Assembly: GCA_034509425.1 (NCBI GenBank)
Contig: JAVTVJ010000117.1
Location: 1,240,001 to 1,304,000 of the forward strand
Source: Eopsaltria australis
Taxonomy: Eukaryota > Chordata > Aves > Passeriformes > Petroicidae
Length of the DNA stretch: 64,000 nucleotides
Reading direction: 5' to 3'
Shown here one piece after another: positions 24,501 to 38,800 of this stretch. The notes under the pieces were generated by a model, which saw only the letters and a program-made list of their open reading frames with translations, ran no database searches and was not told the origin of the DNA. A program made the position numbers and the translations under genes. The number at the start of each line of letters is the position of its first letter. Position 1 is the stretch's first letter.

Positions 24501-27500
24501 CTTTGTTATGTGACTGCACTTAACAGTGATCATGCCAGAGGAACTGTTTGTACCATCTTCCTTTCCTCTGAGCAGCAGCAACTTATTCCATAGGTATTTC
24601 ACCTTCAGCAGGGTGACACACTCAGTCAGGTACAGCTATGCCAGAGGAAGGGACAGAGCCTGGCCTGGTGGGACCTGCAGAGCCAAGCACTGCTCAGAGA
24701 TGGGTGTCAGAAGACAGGTCCATGACTACCAAGCATAGCCTGGGCTCCACACAATGCTGCTTTCTCTGCTTGTCCAAAGATATATGTGACATTTCAGCGC
24801 CAGCAGCTGAGCAGTGACAAAGGCCCTCTAATTCTTTTTTTTTCCCCTAATGGTCTTTGCACAAATCATTCCCTGCAGTAATTCACCCTTTACTGAAGTT
24901 TCTGCAGCTGTTTCAGGTCGGGGTCACTGTGAATTAAAATTTTCATTTGTCAGGGAGGAGATTCATTTCTGCTCAAAATGGTGCACTTACATCCTTCCCT
25001 GGTGGCCCCTCACGACCAGCAGGACCCATCACACCTGGCTCCCCCTGCAATTCAGCAAAAAGGGAAGAGAGATCAGCTCAAGGTCAAATTCAGGCCAGTA
25101 TCACCATTGTAAGTGGTATGGGGTTTCTTCAATGTGTGACTGAGCTCAGTGAAAACTTTTTTAAAGCCAGCAAGAGCCTCGTTCATCTTATATGACATGC
25201 AGTTTATAAAAATAACCCAGAAACATCTCCTGTAAGTGATGCACAAGGCAGTGCTCTGCTTTCCAGCAAATTATTTGCTAATGCTACTGCAGGCACTGAA
25301 AGCCACCAACACATTCATGACACAGGAGCTATCATAATGAAGAGATCAGGAACTCTGGCACTGGATTTTTCACATAAGCTCCTGCAAGCAGATATTTTTA
25401 TTTCCCTGTAAAAAAGGCAGAATTAGGTGGAAGAACATTCAGTTTTGTATTCCTCCCTTTTACACCAAGGTGCTCCAAATGGAGTGGAAAACAACTTTTC
25501 ATGCAGGACTCGAGATTTGGGTTTTATGATCCACAGGCAACTAAGTCAAAGGGACATTTCTATTCACTTTTCTGTAAGTTTTGTAATTCAACTTTTTTTG
25601 CACTTCTTCAGCGTTTGTAGAGGAGAGCTAGTACTTGTCCAACAAGTTCAGAAGAGTTCCTCATTTTTACCAGAAGGATGTGGCATGGAGGCATCCTTGA
25701 GACTTCTTCACAAAGGATTACCTCAAAGGGAGCATCAGAGGATTCAGCTCTACCAGCTGCCTCACCTTCCTCACAATCAGTTCAGCAGAGGGAATGAAGA
25801 AAGCTGCTCTCATTTTCATGCCATAGATGTGGCCCATGGATTCATAGATGAAAACAGTCACGTGAAACACTGTCATCATTTTTACCTACTGCCTCAGAAA
25901 GGGCAACTTTGATTCCCACAATCTTTCTCCAAAGGATTGTGCATGAGGTACCTGTTACTTACCCGGGGACCTGGGGGACCTGTATCTCCTCTCTGTCCTT
26001 TGAAACCCTACACAAGGGAATGAAATCAATAATTATCCATCACCCTGATGCATGAAACACTAAGAAAACTCTATGTTGAATGTTTATTTAATAACCTTCT
26101 CATTTTTGCCAAGGTTACTGGGGACTGGTCAGCATGGAGCAGCCATGTCCCAGGGAGTAATGAGGCAGGGTTGCACCACAGGAAAAGTTTTCCATAGCTC
26201 CTTAAGCTGTAAAACCAAGGCTCTGGTCTGTGTACCCCTGGTGTGTCCAGCAAATATATTATTTAACCCTAAATTTTACTGTTCCCACTCTTTCAGAGGA
26301 TGTGTAACAGAACACAAGGGCTGCAGCTGTGACTCCTGGTAGAGGGGTGTCCTGAGGTTACATGCTTTAATTTCTAGATAAGGGTTTTACTCTTTTCCAC
26401 ATGTGAGATTCATAAATGTCTGTGTTCTATTTTTGTTGCTTATTTATGTATTTATTTGGTCACAATGCCATGACTGGTTATATGTTTTGATCAGTAAAGA
26501 ACCTCATCTGCCCAAGAAATGCTCCCTGATGACAGTGCAGGGGGTTGAGTGGATGCAACCTTCAGAGCAGCACCCACCGGCAATCCTCTGGCACCCTCCC
26601 GGCCTGGGAGCCCTTGTTCTCCAGGCTTTCCCTGTGGGAAACAATAATGCTCATGTTAGAGAGAGTCCCAGGTCCATCCTCTGCTGTTGAAAACTTCCCA
26701 CTCCTCCCCCTTAGCCATAACATCACAGAACTGGGATTGCCCAGGGTTTGTCCAGCAGTGCTGGAGTCTGAGTTTGTGAGGAGAACAGCAGTGACAGACA
26801 TCCCCATGCACACCCAGACCTGCACTGTCACCTGCACTCTGAGGTCCTGAGGCATTTTACAGCTCTGGACTGGTGCATGTTCGCAGTGTCAGAGCTGCAC
26901 CAATACCTAAATCAGCACATGCAAAATCAGCATCTGCACGCAGAAGCTGGGTGGTTTGGTACAAACACAAACTGCAGCTGCTGTGACAAGCACTCCTCTG
27001 CTTAGCAGTTGTCCTAATGCCTGGGAACTTGGCTCTTCCCAAAACCACTAAGTCCCATTTGACAAGTCACGGAAAGAGGCTGGCAATGCCTGATACTTGA
27101 AGCACATTCTTCATGTAACACACACAGTTGCAAGAAATAACATTCACTGTCAAATTTATTAACGTTTCCTTTTAGCTGACAACTTCATGGCTCAGCTTTT
27201 TTCCCTCAGAAAATGCAAGTGTAGACTAAGCAGAGAAAATCAAATAAAAACCCTCTAATTCTGGGGAACAGAACTGTCTCAGAGCAATCCAGAAAAAAAG
27301 CTTCTTTAAAGACACCTCCTCTAAACTTTTTATGCCCCATAACCCTCTATCAAAAGGATGGATCACTAGGTTTAATGTCACAAGACAACCTTCTTTCTCT
27401 GCAGTGTTTAAGACAGCTGTAAAAGTGGAGTCACTAAGTTTTAGTGTATTTATGATAGTTGTAAAAGTAAAAGAACCCAGTTTCTTTTCAAGATTGCTTG

Positions 27501-30500
27501 TGTGTCATGCTTTTAAATCTCTCAAGATAATGCAGTCCTTCAGGTGTTAAAAACAGATGTGCAAACAGGCTCCTTGTTCCCCCTAAGGAGTCCATAGATA
27601 GGCAGCTCCAAAAACAACAACTGGATGCAGCTTCTGACTGCCTGAGCAGAGCAGTTTTAAATTACATTACCGGCTCCCCCAGAGATCCCGGTTTGCCATC
27701 TTTGCCATCACTCCCAGCAATGCCCTGTTAAATGAAATGCAAATCAATGTAAAAGGAATCGATATGGAAGATTAGTGGGGGTTTTGTCTGTGTGAAAGCT
27801 CTGCTCATCATGACATGCTTACGTTTGCCTAAACCTCCAATACCCTCCCTACTTCTACAGCTCAGTCACAAACCTCTCCCTGCCACACCTCTTTCCCCTT
27901 CCAATATGGCAATATTTCCCTTTCCAGCAAGGTGAGCATTCCAACAATCTTAAATCAGGATTCTAAAACCAACTGTCATAAATCATTATAATGCCATTAT
28001 ACTCATTCAGGTAAGCTACTTTACAGTAGAATTATCTCTGGCTCTATCCTTATGACAGATTAAAAAACTCCCAAAATGCTGTACTGTTACATTTACCAGA
28101 AGAAAGGAGTATATGCCCAAGGTGCACTTGAACCTGAGTTAGTGCAAAGGAATAATTTTGACTGTGGATTCAGATAAAGTCAATGTCCCAGCCTCTGCAT
28201 CCTTGTGCCCTTTCCCTGGAGTTGTAAGTTGATTTTTGTGCTCTGGATAAGAGTATTTCTTCCAATGGGAAGACAGGCAAGGAACAGTCCTGATTCACAC
28301 TGCTATTAACACTTTGATTTAAAGTGATCAAATTCAGCATCCACACTGTCCTGGAAGAAGGACACTGCATCAGCATGACAGACACTGCTACAGATCACAC
28401 ATGGCTCTCAAAGCACCCCAGAAGTGTCACCTCTTTGTTTTACACACCTATGTGTGCATGAATAGTTTAATGTACTGAATTAGAAGGAGCTGAATCACAC
28501 TCACTGGAAGTCCAGGCAGCCCGGGTGGCCCCTGTGGACCTGGGGGACCATCTTTGCCCTGGAAAGAAAGAACAAACAGTGAGAGTCAGGCAAGCTCCTC
28601 AGAGGTTTCTATCAGAGAAAGATGTAGAGTCTGACAGGGGACAACTGTGAGAAAGTGGTCTTGTAGCCCATGTCAGACAGTCTATGAGGTTTCCTTTAAC
28701 TCCTTCTAGATTAGAATGGATGACTCTCTTTTCACATAAAAAATTCAGTATTATCTACGAGTTCTTACAAATTGAGAAACCACTGAAATCACTGGTAATT
28801 TTTTTTTTTCCTGAAGCCTAATTATATTTAATATTTCATCCTCAACTTCCTGGATGAGGTGTCAGGAAGCAGATGTATATTTTATACCTTTTAAATGAGT
28901 AGTTGCAAGAAGTGCCTTGCTGACCCTCCCAAGAAATCCCCTTACTCTGCAGGACTGGACAATGTCATCCCAGGTCTTTCACAGTGTCACAACCTCATCA
29001 TCCATTTGAAATGCAATTTCAGCCAGCCTGTCCATCTTGTCTCTGGCCTCTCTAAGAATGCTAACTGATTCCAAAACAACCATCAGAAGGACCATCACTG
29101 TTTACTTATGATGAAGTTCAGGTTGTGAAATGGCTCTGCAAAAGGCACCTTGCCCCTTAGGAAACCTTGCTGTAGGAATTCATCATGGAATTGCACAGTG
29201 TTAAACTGTTCCAGCTCAATGGGGGGTATTCTTCAGGGAAGGTTCATTTTTAACTTTTCAAACTGGAGTTAGCATCAGTCACATTACCTGTCTCTCCCAG
29301 GGTTATCTGATGCATTACCATAAAGTAACATCTGAAAACCCTTCAAATGAAACAGCAGTGCCAAAATTTTTCACGGGTTTCTCAAAGGTTATACCTGTAC
29401 TGGTATTTTTGGTGGTGTCAGGAAATAGTGCCAGGCTCCAGCATCTCAGCAGTCTGGGCTGTGACATCCTTCAACAGGTTGCTGGTTATATTTTGATATT
29501 CCCCACACAGAGTTCAGATATTAGCCTGAGGTCATGAAGCATCCCAACATGTTTAGAAACCCCGTTCAAGAGGCTAAGAGATGTTAATAGCAAGGACAGA
29601 CAAGAGGTACAAAAACCTTCACAGAGGTCCCATGGGCTGGATTATCCTCTGGCTAATTTGGAATTTCATTTGGTGAGTAAAAAAAGTGCTAGAACAGTAA
29701 TCTGTGGTTATTTGTGGAGGTTCTACTTGCAGGCTGAATATTTTGGGGAGCCTTCAAAGGACATTACATGGATGCCAGCTCAGCTTTACTTCACAGACTT
29801 AAACCTAGGTGAAGCCAAGCACGGAGTGTAGAGCTTACCATGTCTCCTGGGTTTCCTGCTGGTCCTATTGGTCCTGGTGCCCCATCTGATCCCTAAACAA
29901 AATAAAGCAGAAACAACGTGAATGATTAATGAATTTTATATGTTTGTCAACACGTTCCCTACCACAGGTGGCAACTCTGGAGCTTTCTTTAATCACTCAG
30001 CTCAACATTCATTCCATTTCTTCATTCATCACTGAAAAGCAGTGCCAACCTCTGCACTCAATCAGCCTCCAAAGCAGAAATAGTCAGATATTTGAGTTTG
30101 GTCTTGGCTCTTCCTTCTGAGAATGGGGGACAAATAGGAAAAAGCCAATCGTGACAAAAATAACTCTGAAGAACAGCAATTGTGGGAGAACAGAAATTAT
30201 GAAGCACACTGTGGCAGGCAAACTCCCGGAGCCACGAGTCAATGCAGACAGAGGGAAAAGTCAGCAAAAGCTGAAGAACAAAATTGTCTAGGGGACATCA
30301 CATTGTACTCTGTTTTGACAGGCTCAGTTTTACTTTGCACATTTCCTTTGACTGTGAGTCTGTTCAGGAGGTCTCATAGGACAATTTAAAGTGTTTTAAT
30401 CCCACTGGTACAACTCTGTAGTTGTAGCAGTATTAGGTTAATAGAGACACAGCAAATGTGTGTGTTATTAACTTCTCCTAAAATAATGCTCATGGGAGCT

Positions 30501-32786
30501 CAAATGACCCACAAAATAAGTCCACGTGTTGTCCCAGCAGCAAAGCATCCAGCATCCTTTAGGCACTGCTACCATCTGAATATGGAATTTTAATCTAACC
30601 CCCTTTTCTGGTATGTCCTGTCATTTAGTCAGTGCAATGTCAATTCAGGCTATGCTGATCCCCAGAACAGATGAAGGTGGCACAGCAGAGCCAAACTGCA
30701 CTGTAAGCAGCAATATGAGCAGTGATGACTCTGGGCAATAAAAGGTGGTTTGGAGAGAAAAGTCCTCGACTAAGAAAAAGTCCCAATTAAAATAATTGAA
30801 GGGAGTTAAGCAGAGATATCACCAGCAGGACAGCCAAGTGATTTCAGCCTTGATTCTGCACTATCATCCCTTTCTAAATACAAACATGAATAATTGTATT
30901 AATGAAGAGAGCAGAACTAAGAATGAGAAGGATTATGATGGAGAGGGACATGTATAAAAGGCCTTTTAATTCAAAAGTAACTCACACAACATGAAAATTG
31001 GAGAAAATCCAGTCTCATACCACTGGGTAAAATTTAGAAGTAAAATGCTCTTAGATTTGGTAGTTCTAGACTAACAACTTATTCCACATACAGGAAAGCA
31101 CCTATATATGTACTAAATAGTCCCTGAGGAAGAGTTTTCATCATCATCTTTGTGTTGGATAAAGAGAGCAACTGAAGCTTAGCAACAATTTACAGAATGA
31201 GTTGCAGCAATCAGTGGAAAGTGGCCAATGTATTAAATAGCAATTACCATGAGTGGGGAACTCTATCACACTCAGGGGATCGTTAGGAACCCACTGGAAA
31301 ATGCAAATTCAGTGCACAGACAGATGGGAATGGTCCCTTCTACCACATGGAGATTGCAACACCCTTTGCTAGCAAGAAACTACAGGACCATCGTTGCAAC
31401 AGAGGAACTTACAGGTGGACCAGGGTTTCCAGGAGCCCCCGAGAAGCCAGGCATTCCAGGGTGGCCCTGCAGAATGAAAACAGAGACTTCCTTTATGCAT
31501 TAGTCATATATCTACTCGTATAAAAGTTAACTGGTAATTACTGTGAGGTAACATCAAAAGGAGTCAATTCACAGAGAGCTGGTTGTAAGGAAATAAAGAT
31601 CCATGGCATTTTAAAGTGAAACCTTGGTTTTCAAAGCATGTACTTCAGAAATAGCATAGTTAAATTTCAGGTTCACTTCTTCCCATGTGTATTTTAGTCT
31701 ATGCAAATGGAAGATGAGAGCAGATATTGTGGAGTTGCACAATACAGGAGATCAGCTGGGAAACCAAACCTGTTTAAAACGTCCTACAAATGTCATTGAA
31801 GAGGTGCTGATTTGCACTTTAAACCAGTGACTCAGATCTTGACAAAATTACCTGTGAAAGTTTGCTCTAATTTAAACCATTTTCATTTTTTCCTGTGGCA
31901 TCTCAGCCCCTCCTAAAAGAGGTCCTCCTTACATTCATCATCTAAGACAAATAGAAACACTGGCTTTTTCAACCCAAAGACACCTGAACTCCTGGAAATC
32001 ATCTAGGGATTACCCAAGGAAATAAGTAAGGGTTAGGTAATGTAACAAATTCAGTGTATTCAGTCCAGAGGTGAGGAAACAGATGGTATTGGGAGGTTTT
32101 TATCGGAGGTGAGGATGGAAGGCTGTGGAAGATTGCTATGGTTCCACTCCTCAGCATAGCCCGTTTGTGGTTTGTCAGTGATGAAGAGCTCCCATCTTCC
32201 TGCTCTGCCTCTGAGAAGGGTGCTCTTGTACAGGCATCACAGGAGTTCCTGATGAAGAAACAGTCACACTGACAGCACTGCTGGAAAGCACGCTCTCTTT
32301 TTACCTGTTCACCTTTTTCTCCTATTTCCCCAGTCATACCACGGTCTCCTTTAGCACCCTGGTAATAAAAAAAGAGCCATTGAAAATCAATGAGATTCAG
32401 TGTTGTGACAGCTTTTTGACCTCTGTCATAAAGCACTTGGACATTCAAGAATAAAACTCAAGAATCAGGACTGAGCCCTCCTTGACCTCCTCTTAAATTC
32501 TTCTCCAGACTTTCTCTACCAGTACTGGAGCCAGGAATATATGTGGGAAATGGCCTTTGAGCAGACTCAGCAGAGCTGGTTTTTAATGTTTTATTATCAT
32601 AGGCATAAAGAGGAATTACACATCCTTAAAGAGCAGGCAGGTTGTTAGGAACTTCACTAAATCACATCTTGATAAAGAATCATCTGGCCCAAACAAAGGT
32701 GCCCACACCCTTAGGGACCACAGCAATAAAAACAGCATTTCTAAGGTGCAGCCAGAAAATCCATACCCAGAAGGTGCTCCCTTCTT

Positions 32787-32830
<44 letters not shown>

Positions 32831-35800
32831 TTCTCTTTTTGTTCTAGAGACACAGGACAGAGACAGCCAACTCAAATGTGCATGTCTGCATTATCAGTGC
32901 TGTACATGTCTGCATTATCAGTGCTTACAGTGAGGCAAGGCAGTGAAAATTACTGAGGTGATGGTGAACAAGGTGTGAACAATGCACAGAGCAATAATGA
33001 ATTGCTGGCCATGGAAATAATACACTGGTTTCCTACATGGGAGCTAGGAGACAAGGGGGAGAAAGAGGGTTGCTATTTATTAATAAAAGAGCTCTAATTT
33101 GTATGGCCAGAAGGAATGAAGCTGCTCATGAGCAAACATCTGTAGTTCTACTGCTTTGCTTCAGAGTGGCACCTGATAGCTTGGATGGTATTGGTAAGGA
33201 CAATATACCACAGAGTCAAAAGTGCAGAGCAATTTGGGTCTTCCACAGCAAGGATCCTCCTAACATATGTAGAAAAGAGTCATAAAGACTGTCTTTGTGT
33301 TTGCTTCTTCTCAGGGATATTACAATAATTTTTTTAGAACTCTTTTTATTGAATTTGAGTTAGACTACTTTTCAGTTACTTGATTTGACTTACTGCACAT
33401 GTACATTTTGAAATTTATCCTGTTATTTCAACTAACCATCCATTCTTGCTGCTCAAATCTCTGCATTCTCATGACATGTAAGAAAGCAGCAGATGTGGTG
33501 TATCTCAGACTGCTTGGCATTTCTGCCAGTTATTGGCTTTATGGGTTACTAATTCTCCTGTAAATTTTATCCTAGAACATACTTTCATTTTGATCATCTC
33601 TATGTTTACTTTTGAGCTAGTGCTGCTCTCCCCACCACACTTTTAATTGCAAGATATGAAATTAATTAATGAATCTCTATTAGTATGCCCTGCACTCTAA
33701 CAAGTGCAAATACAAAGATGTTAAAATAGCAGGAGCTATTTTAGATGGTAAGTCAGTAGTGAAAGGATGTCTGGAGGAAACTGTGGCCCATCATTACATC
33801 ACCTTATCTCTCCCTCCACTGCTTTGTTTTGATTTATTTCACATTAGGCAGTTGTAAAGGTTTTAATTGTGGCCAGGCACTGGCATTGTGAGCAGACTGG
33901 TGACAGCCCTCTTCATGGGAAATGCTTGGAATGTGACATTACTGGAATACTTCAGACAAGGAAAGTTTTATGTTGACCTATGTCCTAGACCACAAAGCAG
34001 GAGCATATAGCTGAAACAAGAAGTTCTTCCTATAACATGTTTCAGGAAATATTTGGAGTTTTTGGGTAAGACCACCACTGCAGATTGTGCTTTTGGAACC
34101 CAGCAGTCCATTGCAGCCTTGATTTAGGTGGTTCCAGCATATAAGATTCAAAGAGGAGAGGAAGAGGCATGGTGCCTACTGCTGAGTCTTTCTTTCTCAT
34201 CTAATTTGAGTTGAAACTTACTCTCAATGTAATGAAATTCAGCATCAAGAATCAGGCCCTTTAGATGTGTCTGCCTGTCTGTGTGTGAACAAAGGGATGG
34301 TAGAAGACACTATTAAAGTAAAACAATCCCTCGTGCTATGGGCAGGGACACCTTCCACTAAACCAAGTTGCTCAAAACCCCATCCAACTTAGCCTTTAAC
34401 ATTTCCAGAGATGGGGCATTCACAACTTCTTTGGGTAACCTATTCCCAAAATGATTAGTGTGACTAATTAATCACAAATAAGTATTCATTAGACAACTGA
34501 AGAAAACTAACCAACCTTTGGGCCATCAAGCCCAGGTGGGCCTGGAGGACCTCTGGGACCAGCAATCCCCTGCAATGCACAAGAGGTAGAGGTAAACACT
34601 AGTTCAGTTCATTGACTCCACGGGCCTCTAAAAAAGATTCAGCAGGTTGTTGATGAAAAAAAAGATAAAAAAGAACCATCTTACAAGAAACTATCAATCA
34701 TATTAACAGAAAAACAAGGTCACAGCAGATCCAAGGCATGGTCACTCCCTTAGCTCTCTTACCGTTTTCCCATCCTGGCCATCTCTACCTGGTGGCCCTC
34801 GGAGACCTTTATCTCCTTTGAAACCTGGGATGCCTGGCAGTCCTGGTGGGCCAGGGGGGCACTCACTGCACACATCCTGGGAGAGAAGATGGAAAAACAC
34901 ATCAGCAGTAGTCTGCAGGCCCTTAGCAGACCCTATGGACACCCACTATGGATGTAACTCTTAAACCTTTGCTGTTTTATCCCAGGATTGGGGTGAATTT
35001 GCCTTAAAGAACCACAATGAGGGCAGTGTAAAGCAGGGTGAGGGTCAGCAGCTGAGCTCACATATGCTCCCATGGGAAGTTTCCTGTCAGTTCTAGGTCA
35101 TCCAGGATCAAGAAACCAAGGAAAGCTCTTCCTGATGGAGAGGTCAGGGACACTAGCAAGACTATCAAGAAAAACCTTGGTTTGAATCTACAAGACCACT
35201 AGAAACCTGTGTCTGCTCCAGTCTGAAAGATCTGTGTTACTGCTTAGAGGGTGGGTTTCTAGGGAAAAATCAGATGCAGCACAATGTCAGAAAGGGTTCT
35301 GCAGGGGAAACTATTCAGCATGGCCAAGCACAAGCATGGCCAAGCCAGCATGGCCAAGGACAACTCATCTGATGGAGTTTGTGGACACCAAGTAAATGTC
35401 ACAGTGTCCTGGCCAAATTTTCTCAGGGAGAATCACTACCTCCCTCCTTCAAAACCTCGCAGCAGTCTTTACATTTCAGCTATCCTCAGGAAATTGAATC
35501 CATGTATGACATTTCCATTTCAAAGGCAGACTCCCTTCAGTATAAGGGAAGGGAATCCTGCCCATAAGAGCATAACATGAAACAGATCATCAGGTTGAGA
35601 GTCAGGAGCCCCTGCTACAACACCCAACTCTGTCCGTGATCTGCTGCAAAACTGTGGGGTGAATTGTCTTTCTGAGTCTCAGTCCCTACATCCAGGTTTA
35701 TCTACTTACAACGTAAGTGCTTGAGAAACACCCATAACAGCAGAGCCCTAATTTCACCTGGGATTTCAAGGTGCTGCTTTTTGTACCAAGCATGGAGTGA

Positions 35801-38800
35801 AAAAAATATCAAGCAGAAAAAATGCACGAATGTGTTTAACCATAATATAAACAAAGGAAGAAAATGAAAGAACATCAAAATGACATCCTGTACCCAAGAA
35901 TGAGTCTCTTGCTCTTGTCCAGATCAAACATCCCAAACAATACCTTACAGTGAAACCTCCAGAACAATATCAGGCTCCTCAAAACAAAGACAGCTCTTCA
36001 GTGAAGAGTAATTTCACAGCAGCAATCTTAAAAGGGTCCTTTGGTTAATGTGGTTGGTAAAAGAAGGTAATTTTTAAAGTTTCTTTTAATCAATAAGAAA
36101 AGATTTCTTGCCAGGTCTCAAGACAGCTTAAAAAACTCTCAACTCAGCCCATGTGAGTCTGTAAAGATTTTTCAGTCAGCACCTATCAAAGACTGACTAA
36201 TTTCTCAGGCAATTCTCTACATGGAGAGTAAAAGCAGACAGATTATCACTTTTGAAACACAGGTACTTCTGTGTTAATTACCTGCATCCTTTCAGATTCA
36301 AAGTGCAAACTAAATTTGCACCCACAGTTACCCAAAATTATTCCAGTCACTGTTGAAGGTGTATGTGAAAAAATCCAGCATTTCATTAAAATGGTTTCCA
36401 TTTTCCAGTTTAGATAATGCAACTTGACAATGTTTATTTCTTCTTGGGAATGCATGCCTCAGAAGGAGCTGAGAAAGTCTCAGAGATGTTACAGAGAACT
36501 TTGTAGGTCATTTCCCTGCTGGGGAAGGAATTTTGATCTCCAGTGTGAGCTCATGTCCCAATACCAGTGCAAGTAGGAGACTTGCAAGTTTTGAGCTTTG
36601 GGAGTGTTTAAGGACACCTTTTGCACTTGTAGTTCAGACACTTTCCCATCACAGAGTGTTAGTCAGGTCTGAATCAGAGATAAACTCCCACCCTCATCAA
36701 AGGCTGATTACCTTTACTAGGAGATTTATGTCCTCTGGAGTGAGCAGTGGTGGGGAACCCTGTGGAATGAGAAATTCATTATTTCAGGCAATTTTAAGAG
36801 GCATCAAGACATGAGAATTTTTCCTGAACATGCTCATGGATTCTCACTGGTTTCCCGTGTCCTTCCTAGGACTCACTGGGCCAAACTTGTAGTTCCCACC
36901 CTACCTTACCAATGCTCTTCATCACACCTGAGATGAGTTCTTGCTGAGGGTACTGCACAGTGGGGCTAAGGAAGTGCCTTTAAAATTTTGGCTTTTATTT
37001 ACATGCAGAATATCCAGTTATTTTCATACCCTTCCAAAGCCTTCACTAAACTTTTAATGGGTTTTAGTCCTTTTCCCACTGCTGTGCTGGGACAAACAAC
37101 AGTGGAAAAGTCCCCAAGTGCACTTCTGAGGTGAGGTGCACAGGTGGAAACTGAGTTAAAAGGAAGATGTAATACAGAAGTGAAGTTACATACAGGTTTT
37201 CCAGGAGGTCCTCGTTCCCCTGGATTTCCAGGTACACCCTACAGATCAAGAAAAAGAAAATAATTGTGAAATTATTATACAATAATCCCCTGGTTGCTCC
37301 TGCACTCTGCTGACAGATCTGGGCTAATTAGTTTGTTAAAAAAAAAAAACAAAACAAATAAAAAACCATGTCTAAAGATTATTGTAAAATATTTTCATAA
37401 AGAAATGCTCACTTGGGAAACCAAATCTTTTGAACAAGGCATTTGGCCACTGCTCAGATGGTGACAGGAATCTGCATTGTGAGGATGCTTGCAGTGGTGT
37501 TTTGAGATACTTGGTGACATTTCCCCAAACCATTTTCTGCTGAATTCCTGTATCCACCTGGTCCATCAGCCTGTGTCACCACTCAAGCAAATGCATGGTC
37601 TATTCACACTGACAACCTTAAAGAGCATACAAAATTTACCACATACAAAAGTTTTCCTACCTGATAATTTTTGTTTCTAAAGGAACACTTTCTACTGTCC
37701 ATCTAAAAGCATTTTATTTGTGGTCAGCTCTGCTGATTCTGCAGCAGGTCCCACATGGGGTTTTCTCTGGGATGGTTCCAGATTTGCCATCCAGGATGTT
37801 CATAGAATCACAGAATTATCTGGGTTGGAAGGGACCTTCAAGACCACCTAAATTCCACCCCCTGCCATGGGCAGGGACACCTTCCACTAGACCACGTTGC
37901 TCAGAGCTCCATCCAACCTGACCTTGGACATTTCCAGGGATGGGGCATCTGCAGCTTCTCTGGGCAACCTGTGCCAGTGTTTCACCAACCTCAGAGTAAA
38001 GAATTTCTTCCATATATTTAATTTAAACCTACTCTCTTTCAGTTTGAAGCCATTACCCCTTTTACTGTCATGTCCCTTGTGTGGTGAGAAAAAGGTTGAA
38101 AGTCAAAGATTTGATGAGGAGGGAAAAACTGAGTTGTTTTCACTCAAGATGACCTTGCAGCTGGAGGATGTTAAGAATAGTCAGTGTGGAACATTTCACG
38201 TGTTGTGTTTTCTTTGGATTGTTTTCTGTCTGTCTTGAGAAGTGGAGGTTCTGTAGAAGATAACAGAATGCTGTAAAAAACTTAAAAGGCATTCCTCACA
38301 GGCTGGGGCCTCCCTGATGGGAGAAGGAGAGATAAGTATATTGGAGGTTACCCTGAGTGCCTTTTGCCCCTGCTAAGATGGAATAAGCTTAGCATGCATG
38401 TGTCCCCATTCTGCCAGCATGGTAATGGAACAAATCTAATCTTTACACTTCAGCTCTGGATTTTGGCTGTCTTGGTTACCTACATATATTCAGTTCTCAC
38501 ACCCTGTCAAAAGTCCCTCTCCATCTTTCTTTAAGGCTCCCTTCAGGTACTGGAAGAGCACAAATAGGTCATCCTGACACCTTCATTTTTCCAGGCTGAA
38601 CAATCCCAATTCTCTCCACCTTTCCTTGTGAGAGAGTTGCTCCATCCCTTCAGTTGCCTTGGTGGCCTCCTCTGGACTCACTCCCACAGCTCCATGTCCT
38701 TCCTGTGCTTTGGGACCCCAGAGCTGGATGCAGCTCTGCAGGTGGGGTCTGACCAGAGCAGAGGGGCTCAATCCCCTCCCTTGACCTCCTGGCCACACTG

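Larger units (their letters stand above)
23978..32304. other. introns between w16 and w24
   Basis: Eight introns of 570-1520 bases between regular collagen exons. No CR1 tail, LTR or non-coding RNA was recognised here. This is the most repeat-free part of the gene. Confidence 0.6.
32359..37193. other. introns between w12 and w16
   Basis: Holds the CT microsatellite, two small tandem duplications and the CR1 piece at 34326. 33300-33860 is AT-rich and repeat-poor. Otherwise nothing recognised. Confidence 0.6.

Noticed and set aside
25427..25912. 161-residue open frame on the plus strand
   Set aside because: Intronic and antisense to the collagen gene, with no domain and low-complexity-like composition.
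32790..32827. CT run as a regulatory GAGA-type element
   Set aside because: It is a simple microsatellite inside an intron with no other promoter signal.
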